Below, piece by piece: positions 23,684-31,192 of a stretch of DNA of 34,331 bases. Source of the DNA: JAGDMS01 sp050015455 (GTDB taxonomy: Bacteria; Desulfobacterota; Binatia; HRBIN30); contig JBEKBJ010000051.1 of the NCBI GenBank assembly GCA_050015455.1, positions 1-34,331 on the forward strand, read 5' to 3'. The notes below the pieces were generated by a model. That model made no database searches, was not told where the DNA came from, and saw nothing but the letters and a program-made list of their open reading frames with translations. Both the position numbers and the translations under genes were made by a program. How positions within the stretch are numbered: the stretch's first letter is position 1; every line of letters begins with the position of its first letter.

Positions 23684-24709
23684 TCACGCCGCGCCCGCGT
23701 GGCGCACCCGTCCGCGCCGCTCCTCGTTGAGCTGCTCGAGGGTCTGGACGAGGACCCACAAGGCCGCATCTTCGATGCGCCGCGAATCCGTCGGCACATC
23801 TGAAGGCATGAAGCGGTACGAGCCGTCACGCGCGGCGAGGACACGCTTTAAGGCCGCGCGTCCCCACTCGCCGTCGACGCAGGCATCGACGATGCAGCCC
23901 GCAGCCGAGAAGATCCGTGCATCGCCTTCGGGCACCTGCACCTGGAGTTCCCCCGTCAGGCGCCCCACGCTCAGCGCCACCAAGTCGCGCAGCAGGGTGC
24001 CGGCGTTGAGGTCTCCAGCGATCGCACCGGCAACGACAGCCTGTGCCTCACACTGCTGCAGCGCCTTCAGCACCAGTCGCGCGGCACTAGCAGCACGGGT
24101 CTCTCCGTTGCGGCGGCTTAGGCGAGCATACGCCTTGAGACCGGCGGCGCTCGGTTCACGGCGGAGTGCTTCACAAAGGGCCGCAATCTTGTCCTGCCGC
24201 TCGCAGAAGCCCCGCGCCTCCTTTAGAGTGCCCTCAAGCTTGTCGCGTAGCGCGCCGCTCAGAATGCGGCTGGGCTCCAGCAAGGTGTGCACTCGTCCGT
24301 CCAGCTCGACAAGATGGCCGACGGGAACGTTGCCGTCCCGAAGCAGACTGGTCGGCACGGGCGTTTTTGTGCGCAGGTCCAGTTCCCGGACGCCAAGGAA
24401 GGCATCAACCTGAACCGCGAGCAGGAAGGGGCCGACGCGGACAATTAGGAAGGCCGCTCGCTCCGTCATATCGAGGAGCTCGTTGAGGCCCAAGGCCTCG
24501 CGCAGGTCGATCACCAACGCCGGCTGGTCGCGGTGGACGACGAAGGTCCGGACCGCACCCGTCGCATCCTTTGTAATATGTGGCCGAACCTCGCCGCGCT
24601 GCTGCACTGCGTCTACCCAATCGAGATCGACGCAGAAGCGGCCATCGTCCACCGAAAACACCAGGACACGCCTTGGCCCGGCTTCTACTGCGACTGCTGC
24701 GTTGGTCAT
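23684..24709 (-). CDS. CheW-like domain fused to DUF4388 (PATAN) domain
   Basis: First gene of the chemosensory operon, 341 residues. The N-terminal half is a CheW-like fold (RRVLVFSVDDGRFCVDLDWVDAV, QPALVIDLREALGL, FLIVRVGPFLLAVQVDAFLGV, GHLVELDGRVHTLLEP). A helical connector follows, then a C-terminal DUF4388/PATAN domain (TLLRDLVALSVGRLTGELQV, IFSAAGCIVDACVDGEWGRA, DGSYRFMP), known from cyanobacterial PatA/PixG-type phototaxis regulators and from deltaproteobacterial signalling proteins. I chose ATG 24709 because TAGGAGGG lies directly upstream; an in-frame ATG at 24745 has no ribosome-binding site and would fall within the proposed -24/-12 promoter. Probably a coupling protein with its own protein-interaction output. 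Confidence 0.85.
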   Translation of the reverse strand: MTNAAVAVEAGPRRVLVFSVDDGRFCVDLDWVDAVQQRGEVRPHITKDATGAVRTFVVHRDQPALVIDLREALGLNELLDMTERAAFLIVRVGPFLLAVQVDAFLGVRELDLRTKTPVPTSLLRDGNVPVGHLVELDGRVHTLLEPSRILSGALRDKLEGTLKEARGFCERQDKIAALCEALRREPSAAGLKAYARLSRRNGETRAASAARLVLKALQQCEAQAVVAGAIAGDLNAGTLLRDLVALSVGRLTGELQVQVPEGDARIFSAAGCIVDACVDGEWGRAALKRVLAARDGSYRFMPSDVPTDSRRIEDAALWVLVQTLEQLNEERRGRVRHAGAA

Positions 24710-24733
24710 GCTCCCTCCTATGGGGCGCTGTCC

Positions 24734-24750
24734 AGCAGAAGACATGCCAA
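24734..24750 (-). promoter_or_regulatory. sigma-54-like -24/-12 promoter of the chemosensory operon
   Basis: On the minus strand, TTGGCATGTCTTCTGCT matches 15 of 17 positions of the sigma-54 consensus TTGGCACRNNNNTTGCW, with the essential GG and GC ten bases apart. The expected transcription start is near 24724, leaving a leader of about 15 bases that contains the ribosome-binding site of the first gene. No enhancer-binding protein gene is in the window. Confidence 0.45.
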
Positions 24751-25090
24751 GTCAACGACCAAACCACCGGCATTCACGATTTGTCACACGGAACTTCTCC
24801 CGTACGATATTCATCCGACGCAGCGTCCAGCATGCGTCACGTCAACGGATTTAGGCGGTACAGCAGGTGTCCAGGACCCGGCCCATTTGCATTGCGGCGG
24901 TTGCTCGGACAGGGGGATGGAGGCGAACGATTTCCTTGTAACATACGGCACTTACGCCGACCAAGAGTCGCGTTCTTGCGCCCCAAAAGCGGCCACTCGT
25001 GGGCCTGAGTCAGCAAGACTGTAAAGTGACCAAATCAAGGCGCTCCATGGCGCGAAACTGAACTTCAGAGCGTCGAGGTCACGTACACAG
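24751..25090. other. intergenic region between divergent operons, nothing recognised
   Basis: About 340 bases between the chemosensory operon (leftward) and the DUF1329 gene (rightward). I see no gene with a ribosome-binding site, no RNA gene and no repeat here. It is a natural place for binding sites of regulators of the chemosensory operon, including upstream activators if the sigma-54 promoter is real. Confidence 0.6.
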
Positions 25091-25145
25091 TGGCGCAACA
25101 TCGCGCCATTGACACTGTCACGACGGGTAGCACACGGATTGCTAC
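25091..25145 (+). promoter_or_regulatory. cluster of inverted repeats upstream of the DUF1329 gene
   Basis: Three short palindromes lie within 55 bases: TGGCGC/GCGCCA (25091-25096 and 25103-25108), TGACA-C-TGTCA (25110-25120, overlapping a -35-like TTGACA at 25109-25114) and GTAGCA/TGCTAC (25127-25132 and 25140-25145). No good -10 box is seen at the right distance. They could be operators or leader hairpins; the last ends 11 bases before the ribosome-binding site. Confidence 0.35.
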
Positions 25146-25169
25146 TTGCCCGGCCGAAGGAGGAACCCC

Positions 25170-27149
25170 ATGCGGAGTCGCCGACTGAGTGGATACATCT
25201 GCGTTATCGTCACAGCGCTGTTCTTGCAGCTGGGCAACGCGCGCGCGCAGGTGGATTGGAGCGAGCTGTTTCCCGGCGAGGGGGGCAAGCCAACTGCGCC
25301 GAAGCCACGGGCTGTGGAACCGCCTGCGGCACGCCCGCTGCCGCGTGTGCAAGAGCCTGCGCCCTCCCAAGAGCCTGCGCCCTCCAAGGTAGCAAGGCCA
25401 AGAGCGGCCCGAGTTAAGACCCGACAACACGCCAATGCAAAGCCGAGTCGCAGGATCGCGCGGTCGAGTCCGATCGTGCAGTCGCGTCCGGAGGAAGAGC
25501 CGGAGTTTCCGGCGGTCGCCGATGTCGCTGCGCCCCACTTCGACCGGCAGGGCAAGCAGCATCAATATCGTCCGGAACCCAGTGCGCATGAGGTGCAACA
25601 GGCGGCGGGCCCACGACCCGAGCCAGAGGCTGCCAAGCCAGAGGCTGCCGCGCCAGAGGTTGCCGCGCCGGCCGCGGTGCAAGCGGAAGCAGGCACTCAG
25701 CAGCAGCCCGCCGCTCCCGAGCGGCAGCCGGCTGCTGTTGCTGTCGAGCCGGCCGCGCCGCGAAAGGCCGCACCACGAAAGGCCGCGCCCCCACAGATCG
25801 CTGCGGCTCCGGTCGCTGCCGCTCCGGTTGAAGTCGCTGCGGCTCCGGTCGCTGCCGCTCCAATTGAAGTCGCTGCCGCTGCCAGACCGGGGGACGGAAC
25901 CCACGACGGCATTGGTACCGTGGCAGATAGCGACGGCAGTGGCGAACTGAAATTCGGCCTTCATGCTGGCGATGTAATCAGCGATAAGAACATGGATAAG
26001 TACAAAGCGCTGCTGTCGCCTGGCCTTGAGTGGGTCCTCCGTTACGGCCTGCGCATGACCATCACCGCGCCGAAGCATATTGCGATGCTGAAGGCCTACC
26101 GCGAGGCCACCGAGAAATACTCCGGCCAGGTCAAACTCTCCCCGGATGGCAGGCGGGTGCTGAACTGGACGGCGGGACGGCCGTTCCTGGCCATCGATCC
26201 AAACGATCCGCAGGTGGCGACCAAAATCATGTTCAACTACGATCTTGGCTTCGCTGTCACCGACGATTTGGATCAGAAGAACTTCGACGCCGATACGGGT
26301 CCCTTTGGTAAGAACCGGGGGCAGACCGTCGAACGCCACTACATCATCGATCACCAACGCGTCCTGAACTATAACGGTCGTCTCTACGTCGATCCGAAGC
26401 CCAGTTTGCCGAACCCCGACGGTCTGCGTTCGAAGGAATCTCTCCACCCCATTATCGAGCCCTTCGATTTGAAAGGCGTCGGCGGCACGTTCTATCGCTA
26501 CCTCGACCCAGACCGCATGGACGATAGCTGGTTGTACCTACCCCAATTGCGGCGCGTGCGCCGTATGTCGACGGCGCAACGGTCGGATGCGCTCTTCGGG
26601 CAGGACACCGACCCAGACAGTTACTGGGGTTACAAAGGGCAAGTCGGGTGGACGGACTGGAAATTCCTCGGTGAGCGGACCATCCTTGCCGTCATGCACG
26701 GCATCCACAGTCCGGTGAAGTGGCAAGATCCGGAGGATTGGATCTTCGACGAGGTGTGGGAACCACGGCAAGTGTATGCCGTCGAGGGTGTCTCCAGGCT
26801 GCCGCAATACGCCTACGGCAAGCGGGTCATCTTCATTGACAAGGAAGCTTACGTAGTCACCAGTACGGATATCTACGACCGCTCCGGACAGCTGTGGAAA
26901 GTTTGGATCAATGATTGGGGCTTCCGGAAGGAAGCGATCCCCGGCGCAAGGCTCTCACGCTACTCGGAGGAGATGGCGTACCAGAACGCGTTCGCGATGA
27001 TCGACACACAACTGGTGCACATGACGAAGGGTGCGCTGCCCAGCACACGCACGCCGGGCGAGGAGTGTATCTTCTTCAACATGGGTGAGAAGTCCGGCAC
27101 CACCGAAGACTTCTTCACTATTGCCAACCTGATCCAAGGCGGTAGTTAA
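25170..27149 (+). CDS. DUF1329-family exported protein with long Pro/Ala-rich linker
   Basis: A 659-residue protein with a signal peptide (basic MRSRR, hydrophobic core ICVIVTALFLQL, likely cleavage after NARA near residue 26). Residues of about 35-255 are a low-complexity Pro/Ala/Arg/Val linker with short repeats (AAPVAAAPVEVA). The conserved DUF1329 domain spans about 259-659 (LEWVLRYGLRMTITAPKH, WLYLPQLRRVRRMSTAQRSD, YWGYKGQVGWTDWKFLGERT, VIFIDKEAYVVTSTDIYDRSG). DUF1329 proteins are envelope proteins with a fold related to lipoprotein carriers (LolA/LolB-like); the substrate is not established. Most members are about 400-450 residues, so the linker makes this one unusually long. AAGGAGGAA lies 5 bases before ATG 25170, which decides the start over an in-frame TTG at 25146. 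A terminator follows. Confidence 0.9.
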   Translation: MRSRRLSGYICVIVTALFLQLGNARAQVDWSELFPGEGGKPTAPKPRAVEPPAARPLPRVQEPAPSQEPAPSKVARPRAARVKTRQHANAKPSRRIARSSPIVQSRPEEEPEFPAVADVAAPHFDRQGKQHQYRPEPSAHEVQQAAGPRPEPEAAKPEAAAPEVAAPAAVQAEAGTQQQPAAPERQPAAVAVEPAAPRKAAPRKAAPPQIAAAPVAAAPVEVAAAPVAAAPIEVAAAARPGDGTHDGIGTVADSDGSGELKFGLHAGDVISDKNMDKYKALLSPGLEWVLRYGLRMTITAPKHIAMLKAYREATEKYSGQVKLSPDGRRVLNWTAGRPFLAIDPNDPQVATKIMFNYDLGFAVTDDLDQKNFDADTGPFGKNRGQTVERHYIIDHQRVLNYNGRLYVDPKPSLPNPDGLRSKESLHPIIEPFDLKGVGGTFYRYLDPDRMDDSWLYLPQLRRVRRMSTAQRSDALFGQDTDPDSYWGYKGQVGWTDWKFLGERTILAVMHGIHSPVKWQDPEDWIFDEVWEPRQVYAVEGVSRLPQYAYGKRVIFIDKEAYVVTSTDIYDRSGQLWKVWINDWGFRKEAIPGARLSRYSEEMAYQNAFAMIDTQLVHMTKGALPSTRTPGEECIFFNMGEKSGTTEDFFTIANLIQGGS

Positions 27150-27157
27150 AACAGTGA

Positions 27158-27182
27158 GGGGGGCGCGATCACAGCGCCCCCC
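27158..27182 (+). terminator. GC-rich hairpin after the DUF1329 gene
   Basis: GGGGGGCGC (27158-27166) pairs perfectly with GCGCCCCCC (27174-27182) around a 7-base loop, starting 9 bases after the stop. The T-tract after it is poor, but the stem is strong and well placed. Confidence 0.75.
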
Positions 27183-27258
27183 TGCATCTTTCAACACATC
27201 CTTCGAACTCCCCGCCTCACTTGACGCTGCCCGTCGCCGTCACTTATGGTCCGGCGTG

Positions 27259-28236
27259 ATGTCGCACGCCGCGCATGCCGACACCGTTGCTGCGGTTGGC
27301 GAGTTCCGTTTCCTCTCACGGCTGTTGCCGCGCCTGGGCAGTGGGCCGGGAACGATCGTCGGCCCCGGCCAGGACTGCGCCGTCGTCCGCTGCGGCGCAC
27401 GGCGGTTGCTTTACACTGTGGATGCGCTAGTCGAGGGCGTCCACTTCGAAACCCACTGGTTGACGCCCCATCAGCTCGGGCGGAAGAGTTTGCTCGTCAA
27501 CGCCAGCGACATTGCCGCCATGGGCGGTCGGCCGCGGTTCTGCGTCGTCAGCGCCGGGGTCCCGTTGTCGTACCTGACTCGAGACCTCGCCGCGCTCCAC
27601 GCGGGAATCGTGGCGGCAGCGCGCGAATGCGGCGCTTCCGTGGTCGGCGGGAACCTGACCCGCGCCGACAAGCTCTTTGTGTCCGTCGCCCTGCTCGGCG
27701 ATGCACCCGAGCGGCTCGTCACACGGCGCGGTGCGCGCGCCGGCGATCGGATCTATGTCACCGGGACGCTCGGTGATGCCGCGCTGGCTGTCTCTCTGCT
27801 CCGCAGCGGTTCGGGCACACGATCGGCCGCTCCTGTCATTCGGCGTTTCCGGGAGCCGTCGCCGCGACTGCAGGCCGGACGTCTCCTGGTCGAGTCGGGA
27901 ATCGCGTCGGCAATGATCGACCTAAGCGACGGCCTTGTGCAGGATCTCGGTCACGTTTGCGACGAGAGCCACGTCGGCGCCGAGATCAATTCCGATGTGC
28001 TGCCCCTCTCGGCCACGTACCGCGCCGCCAGCGCCGATCGGTCACTTGCCTTGCAGGGAGGCGAGGATTACGAATTGTTGTGCACGGTTCCGGAGCGTAA
28101 CGTGAAGCGGCTGCAACGGATGCGGTTACACCTTGGGTGCCCGATCACCTGTATCGGGCGGATTACCCGTGGCCGGGGCGTGCGCATTGCCGGCGCGGCC
28201 GTGAACCGTGGCGGGTACGATCACTTCCGGCAGTGA
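27259..28236 (+). CDS. thiL: Thiamine-monophosphate kinase ThiL
   Basis: ThiL phosphorylates thiamine monophosphate to the active cofactor thiamine diphosphate. The 325-residue product matches the family's length and motifs: FLSRLLPR at the N-terminus, GPGQDCAVV, YTVDALVEGVHF, LLVNASDIAAMGGRP, VGGNLTRADKLFVSV, IDLSDGLVQDLGHV and GGEDYELLCTVPE. It belongs to the PurM/ThiL ATP-binding superfamily. I placed the start at ATG 27259 (a GTG directly before it is equally possible), because more upstream starts would include the terminator region and lack homology. No clear ribosome-binding site is visible. larB follows after 4 bases, so they are probably co-transcribed. Confidence 0.95.
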   Translation: MSHAAHADTVAAVGEFRFLSRLLPRLGSGPGTIVGPGQDCAVVRCGARRLLYTVDALVEGVHFETHWLTPHQLGRKSLLVNASDIAAMGGRPRFCVVSAGVPLSYLTRDLAALHAGIVAAARECGASVVGGNLTRADKLFVSVALLGDAPERLVTRRGARAGDRIYVTGTLGDAALAVSLLRSGSGTRSAAPVIRRFREPSPRLQAGRLLVESGIASAMIDLSDGLVQDLGHVCDESHVGAEINSDVLPLSATYRAASADRSLALQGGEDYELLCTVPERNVKRLQRMRLHLGCPITCIGRITRGRGVRIAGAAVNRGGYDHFRQ

Positions 28237-28240
28237 GGGC

Positions 28241-28996
28241 ATGGACGTCAATCGTTTGCGAGAGCTGCTCGCCCAGGTGAGCGCGGGGACGGTAAGCGCG
28301 GAGAAAGCGCTCGAGCTGCTGCGGTCGCTGCCATTTGAGGACCTCGGTTTCGCCAAGGTGGACCACCACCGGTCGCTGCGCACGGGCTTTCCGGAAGTGA
28401 TATTTGGGTCCGGCAAGACGGCGGATCAGATCATTGAGATCGCGCGCCGCCTGAACGACAAGGCACAGAACGTGCTTATCACGCGGCTGGGGCGTGCCGA
28501 AGCTGAGCAAGTACGGCTGGCCTTCCCCGAGATGAGCTACTCCGAGCACGCTCGTGTCGGGACCATCGTCCACTCCCTGCCGGAGATCGTCGGCCGCGGC
28601 CTCGTGCTAGTGGTGGCGGCCGGTACCTCCGACGTGCCCGTGGCCGAAGAGGCTGCGCTGACAGCGGAACTGCTGGGCAACACCACGGAGCGACTGTACG
28701 ACGTCGGCATCTCCGGGATTCACCGTTTGTTCGCCCATCGTGACAAGCTGCGTCAGGCCGCCGTGCTCGTGGTAGTCGCCGGCATGGAAGGGGCGCTGCC
28801 GAGCGTGGTCGCCGGCCTCGTCGATCGTCCCGTCATCGCCGTGCCCACCAGTATCGGCTACGGTGCCAGCTTTGGCGGACTGGCGGCATTGCTCGCCATG
28901 CTCAACTCCTGCGCCGCCGGCGTGCTGGTGGTAAACATCGACAACGGCTTCGGCGCGGCGGTGGCCGCGAGTCTGATCAATAGGCGTGATTCGTGA
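28241..28996 (+). CDS. larB: Nickel-pincer cofactor biosynthesis protein LarB
   Basis: LarB carboxylates nicotinic acid adenine dinucleotide and splits off AMP, the first step to the nickel-pincer nucleotide cofactor of lactate racemase and related enzymes. The 251-residue product has the N-terminal helical region (LRELLAQVSAGTVSAEKALELL, DLGFAKVDHHRSLRTGFPEVIFG, in overlapping form) and a C-terminal PurE-like domain (AGTSDVPVAEEAALTAELLG, VVVAGMEGALPSVVAGL, PTSIGYGASFGGLAALLAML, NIDNGFGAA). ATG 28241 fits the usual start MDxxxLxxLL. It follows thiL by 4 bases. The partner genes larC and larE are not in the window, so the pathway must be completed elsewhere or LarB acts alone. Confidence 0.93.
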   Translation: MDVNRLRELLAQVSAGTVSAEKALELLRSLPFEDLGFAKVDHHRSLRTGFPEVIFGSGKTADQIIEIARRLNDKAQNVLITRLGRAEAEQVRLAFPEMSYSEHARVGTIVHSLPEIVGRGLVLVVAAGTSDVPVAEEAALTAELLGNTTERLYDVGISGIHRLFAHRDKLRQAAVLVVVAGMEGALPSVVAGLVDRPVIAVPTSIGYGASFGGLAALLAMLNSCAAGVLVVNIDNGFGAAVAASLINRRDS

Positions 28997-29022
28997 GCCT
29001 GAGCGCCGGCGTGGGCTCAGGC
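28997..29022 (+). terminator. hairpin after larB
   Basis: GCCTGAGC (28997-29004) pairs perfectly with GCTCAGGC (29015-29022) around a 10-base loop, directly after the larB stop codon. There is no T-tract, so termination efficiency is uncertain. Confidence 0.5.
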
Positions 29023-29096
29023 CCATTGGGGCTTCGGTCTCAGTCCCGGGCGGAGTGGCGTTCACTCAACTCGTCCGCGGATCGCCGGGGCGCGGA

Positions 29097-29726
29097 TCAA
29101 TGAGATGTGTCCTTCTCTTTGGCCTCCGAGAACCTCACGGCATCCTCGGGACGAGGCACCCGCGCAATCATACGTGCCAGGTACGACGGCCCGGACGATG
29201 TTTGGTAGAGTCCCTCCTCATAAATCAGAATATCACAGTCCGAGAATGCTGCCTGCAGCTCGCCGCGGCGCAGCAGATACGCGGCAGTGCGGTGCTTGCT
29301 GATGGCCTGCTGGTCGATGAGGAAGGTCTCGAACAAGATGATGCCGCCGGGTTTGAGCGCTCGCCGCAAGGGGACGAACAACGAGCGTTGCAGGTAGCGG
29401 ATGTTGAGGATGGCGTCGTAGCGTTGCTTCGGCAGCGGAAAGCTTTCCAGGTCCGCCTGCACCGCAAGCAGGGTGAGCCTTTCCGCAATTGCCTCCTGGC
29501 GTGCCAGGCGCAAGCCGCTGAAAGAGATGTCCAGCGCCTCGACGATGGCGCCTCGGCGGGCTAGAAACAAGGCGTTACGCCCGGCGCCGGCGGCCACGTC
29601 GAGCACCCGCCCGGAAATCAAATCCACATGCGCGGCCAGGAACTCGGACGGTGGCCCGTTGGGAGAATGGCGGCCGCTGCGGTAACGCTCCTCCCAGCAA
29701 TGCAGGTCTTCTAAGGCCAAGGACAC
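29097..29726 (-). CDS. Class I SAM-dependent methyltransferase (TehB-like)
   Basis: A 209-residue protein with the class I methyltransferase fold: the SAM-binding motif I VLDVAAGAGRNALFLARRGA (about 41-60), acidic residue of motif II in VEALDISFSGLRLAR, AVQADLESFPLP (motif III), YDAILNIRYLQRSLF (motif IV) and LKPGGIILFETFL. Proteins of this type are often annotated as tellurite methyltransferase-like; the actual substrate is unknown. The start is GTG 29726, 4 bases after the comF stop; a TTG at 29720 in frame is better spaced from the weak GAAGG upstream and could be the true start. The position suggests an operon with comF. No function in competence is implied. Confidence 0.85.
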   Translation of the reverse strand: MSLALEDLHCWEERYRSGRHSPNGPPSEFLAAHVDLISGRVLDVAAGAGRNALFLARRGAIVEALDISFSGLRLARQEAIAERLTLLAVQADLESFPLPKQRYDAILNIRYLQRSLFVPLRRALKPGGIILFETFLIDQQAISKHRTAAYLLRRGELQAAFSDCDILIYEEGLYQTSSGPSYLARMIARVPRPEDAVRFSEAKEKDTSH

Positions 29727-29730
29727 GCCT

Positions 29731-30462
29731 TCAGTGCAACACGGCGCGTGCGAGCACCAGGACGTCCACGCTCGCCGCTCCCGCCCGCTTCAGTTCGCGG
29801 CTGCATTCGTCCACCGTGGCGCCGGTTGTATACACGTCGTCGACCAACAAGATTCTCCGCCGGCGGACGCACTCAGGACGCGTGACGCGAAACGCATGCG
29901 CCACGTTGCGCCGCCGCTCGGCTTCGGTCAACTGTACCTGCGGACGCGTGTGCCGGATGCGCTCTAGCGACAGCGCGTCCATCGACACGCCGGCCTGCCG
30001 CGCGAGCGGCCTGGCGAGTAGCTGCGCTTGGTTGAAACCGCGCCAGCGCAGCCGCGAGACATGCAGCGGCACCGGCATGATCACGTCGTAAGCGCCAACG
30101 ACGACCGGACACCGCTCGGACAGCAGCCGCCCGAGCGGACGCGCCAGGCCAACGTCGCGATTGTACTTGTATCGTTGTAGCACCGACTTCAGAGGATGCT
30201 GAACCGTGTCGCCGGCATCGTACAACGTACAGGCGCGGGCGCAGCCAAAGCCGAAGGTGTGCGTCAGACAGCGATCACAACGGTGATCCGCACCGCCGGC
30301 GGTGGCGAACGGTGCACCGCAGACGAGACACAACGGCGAGCGAGGAGTGTGAATCTCCGCCCGACAGCGACTACAGAACTCCAGCCGAGTGGTCGGTCGG
30401 TCGCAACCGCAACATGCGGCTGGGTACAACAGATTCAGAGCTTCATCCCACAGGCGGCGCAC
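29731..30462 (-). CDS. comF: ComF family phosphoribosyltransferase-like protein
   Basis: ComF-family proteins are needed for DNA uptake in transformable bacteria and have a phosphoribosyltransferase fold. The product has an N-terminal zinc-ribbon region with CxxC pairs (CCGC, CSRC, CLVC, CDRC), PVPLHVSRLRWRGFNQAQLLA in the middle, and the PRPP-binding loop ILLVDDVYTTGATVDEC near the C-terminus. I place the start at GTG 30462, giving 243 residues beginning VRRLWDEALNLLYP, the usual family start. An ATG at 30552 in frame would add 30 Arg-rich residues without homology; neither has a visible ribosome-binding site. Downstream by 4 bases is the methyltransferase gene. Confidence 0.9.
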   Translation of the reverse strand: MRRLWDEALNLLYPAACCGCDRPTTRLEFCSRCRAEIHTPRSPLCLVCGAPFATAGGADHRCDRCLTHTFGFGCARACTLYDAGDTVQHPLKSVLQRYKYNRDVGLARPLGRLLSERCPVVVGAYDVIMPVPLHVSRLRWRGFNQAQLLARPLARQAGVSMDALSLERIRHTRPQVQLTEAERRRNVAHAFRVTRPECVRRRRILLVDDVYTTGATVDECSRELKRAGAASVDVLVLARAVLH

Positions 30463-30605
30463 GCGTACTATGCTATGCGGGCGGCGATGCCGACGCAACT
30501 TCGAGGCTTTTGGCCAGCGCCCCCGCCAGAGCGTCGCCGGCGTGAAGCGCATTCGCGAACGCGGTGGTTGGACGGTTTTGGACCGCCGCCTGCGCGAGCG
30601 GCGTT

Positions 30606-30634
30606 TTGACTGCTTGACACAAGCATACTATAGA
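30606..30634 (+). promoter_or_regulatory. sigma-70-type promoter with internal palindrome
   Basis: TTGACT (30606-30611) and TATAGA (30629-30634) are separated by exactly 17 bases, 23 bases before the ATG at 30658. The spacer holds the 13-base palindrome GCTTG-ACA-CAAGC (30612-30624), which could be an operator. It would drive the small membrane protein gene and perhaps greA. Confidence 0.55.
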
Positions 30635-30657
30635 TCGTCCTGAGTGCGACGAGTTGC

Positions 30658-30840
30658 ATGAAACGTTTTGTGATCGGATTCCTGGTCGGCATCGGCCTCA
30701 TGTATCTGTACCTGTATAAGGGCGATACGGTGCAGACCGAGGTCAGCCGGTGGTTGCACGGCGCGGCATCGAAGTATCGCGGGGACACCGAACACCAGGC
30801 TGCCGGCGAGGCCTTCGGAGGAAGTGAGCACCGCCCCTGA
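30658..30840 (+). CDS. small single-span membrane protein
   Basis: A 60-residue product with one N-terminal membrane span (FVIGFLVGIGLMYLYLY, about residues 4-20) and a soluble, polar C-terminal part (VSRWLHGAASKYRGDTEHQA). The positive residues at the very N-terminus suggest the tail faces the periplasm. Start ATG 30658 lies at a suitable distance after a plausible promoter, but the ribosome-binding site is weak. Its stop shares a base with the ATG of the CoA-transferase remnant, a coupled arrangement that suggests they once were an operon. Family not recognised. Confidence 0.6.
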   Translation: MKRFVIGFLVGIGLMYLYLYKGDTVQTEVSRWLHGAASKYRGDTEHQAAGEAFGGSEHRP

Positions 30841-31185
30841 TGGCTAGGGCGCTGGATGAGGTCTGTATCGTCGACCTCACCCGCGTCATCGCCGGGCCGT
30901 TCGCGACCACCTTGCTGGCGGACATGGGAGCCATGGTCATCAAGATCGAGTTGGCCGGGCGCGGCGACGACCCGTTGCAGCCACCCGGCCGTTGAGGGAG
31001 TACCGGTGGCCGGTGGCGTTCCTGGCGTTGAACCGCAATAAGAAAGGGATTAGGCTTATCTGTCACGCGGCAAAGTGTAACGCCTGGGCCCTGAGTCGGG
31101 CCGGCACAACGCCGAGATCTACGGCGGGTTGCTCGGCCTATCGGAACATGAGATCAGTAAACTACAAGCTGAAGGTGTGATCTAG
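30840..31185 (+). pseudogene. CaiB/BaiF-type CoA-transferase, decayed
   Basis: Three fragments of a family III CoA-transferase lie in three different frames. From ATG 30840, VCIVDLTRVIAGPFATTLLAD and MGAMVIKIE are the family's N-terminal signature, ended by TGA at 30993-30995. From about 30992 in the next frame, VAFLALNRNKKGIRL corresponds to the FxxLNRNKRSxxLDLK motif. From 31090 in the third frame, the family's C-terminal pattern (SGRHNAEIYGGLLGLSEHEI, followed by a residue run ending GVI) leads to TAG 31183-31185. A complete enzyme has about 400 residues, so about 300 are deleted. Non-functional. Confidence 0.8.
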
Positions 31186-31192
31186 GGTTGAT

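Noticed and set aside
25109..25140. Standard sigma-70 promoter for the DUF1329 gene (TTGACA at 25109)
   Set aside because: No acceptable -10 hexamer at 16-18 bases; kept only as part of the inverted-repeat cluster.
28241..28996. PurE-type phosphoribosylaminoimidazole carboxylase
   Set aside because: The C-terminal domain is PurE-like, but the conserved N-terminal region and total length match LarB; PurE is about 160-170 residues.
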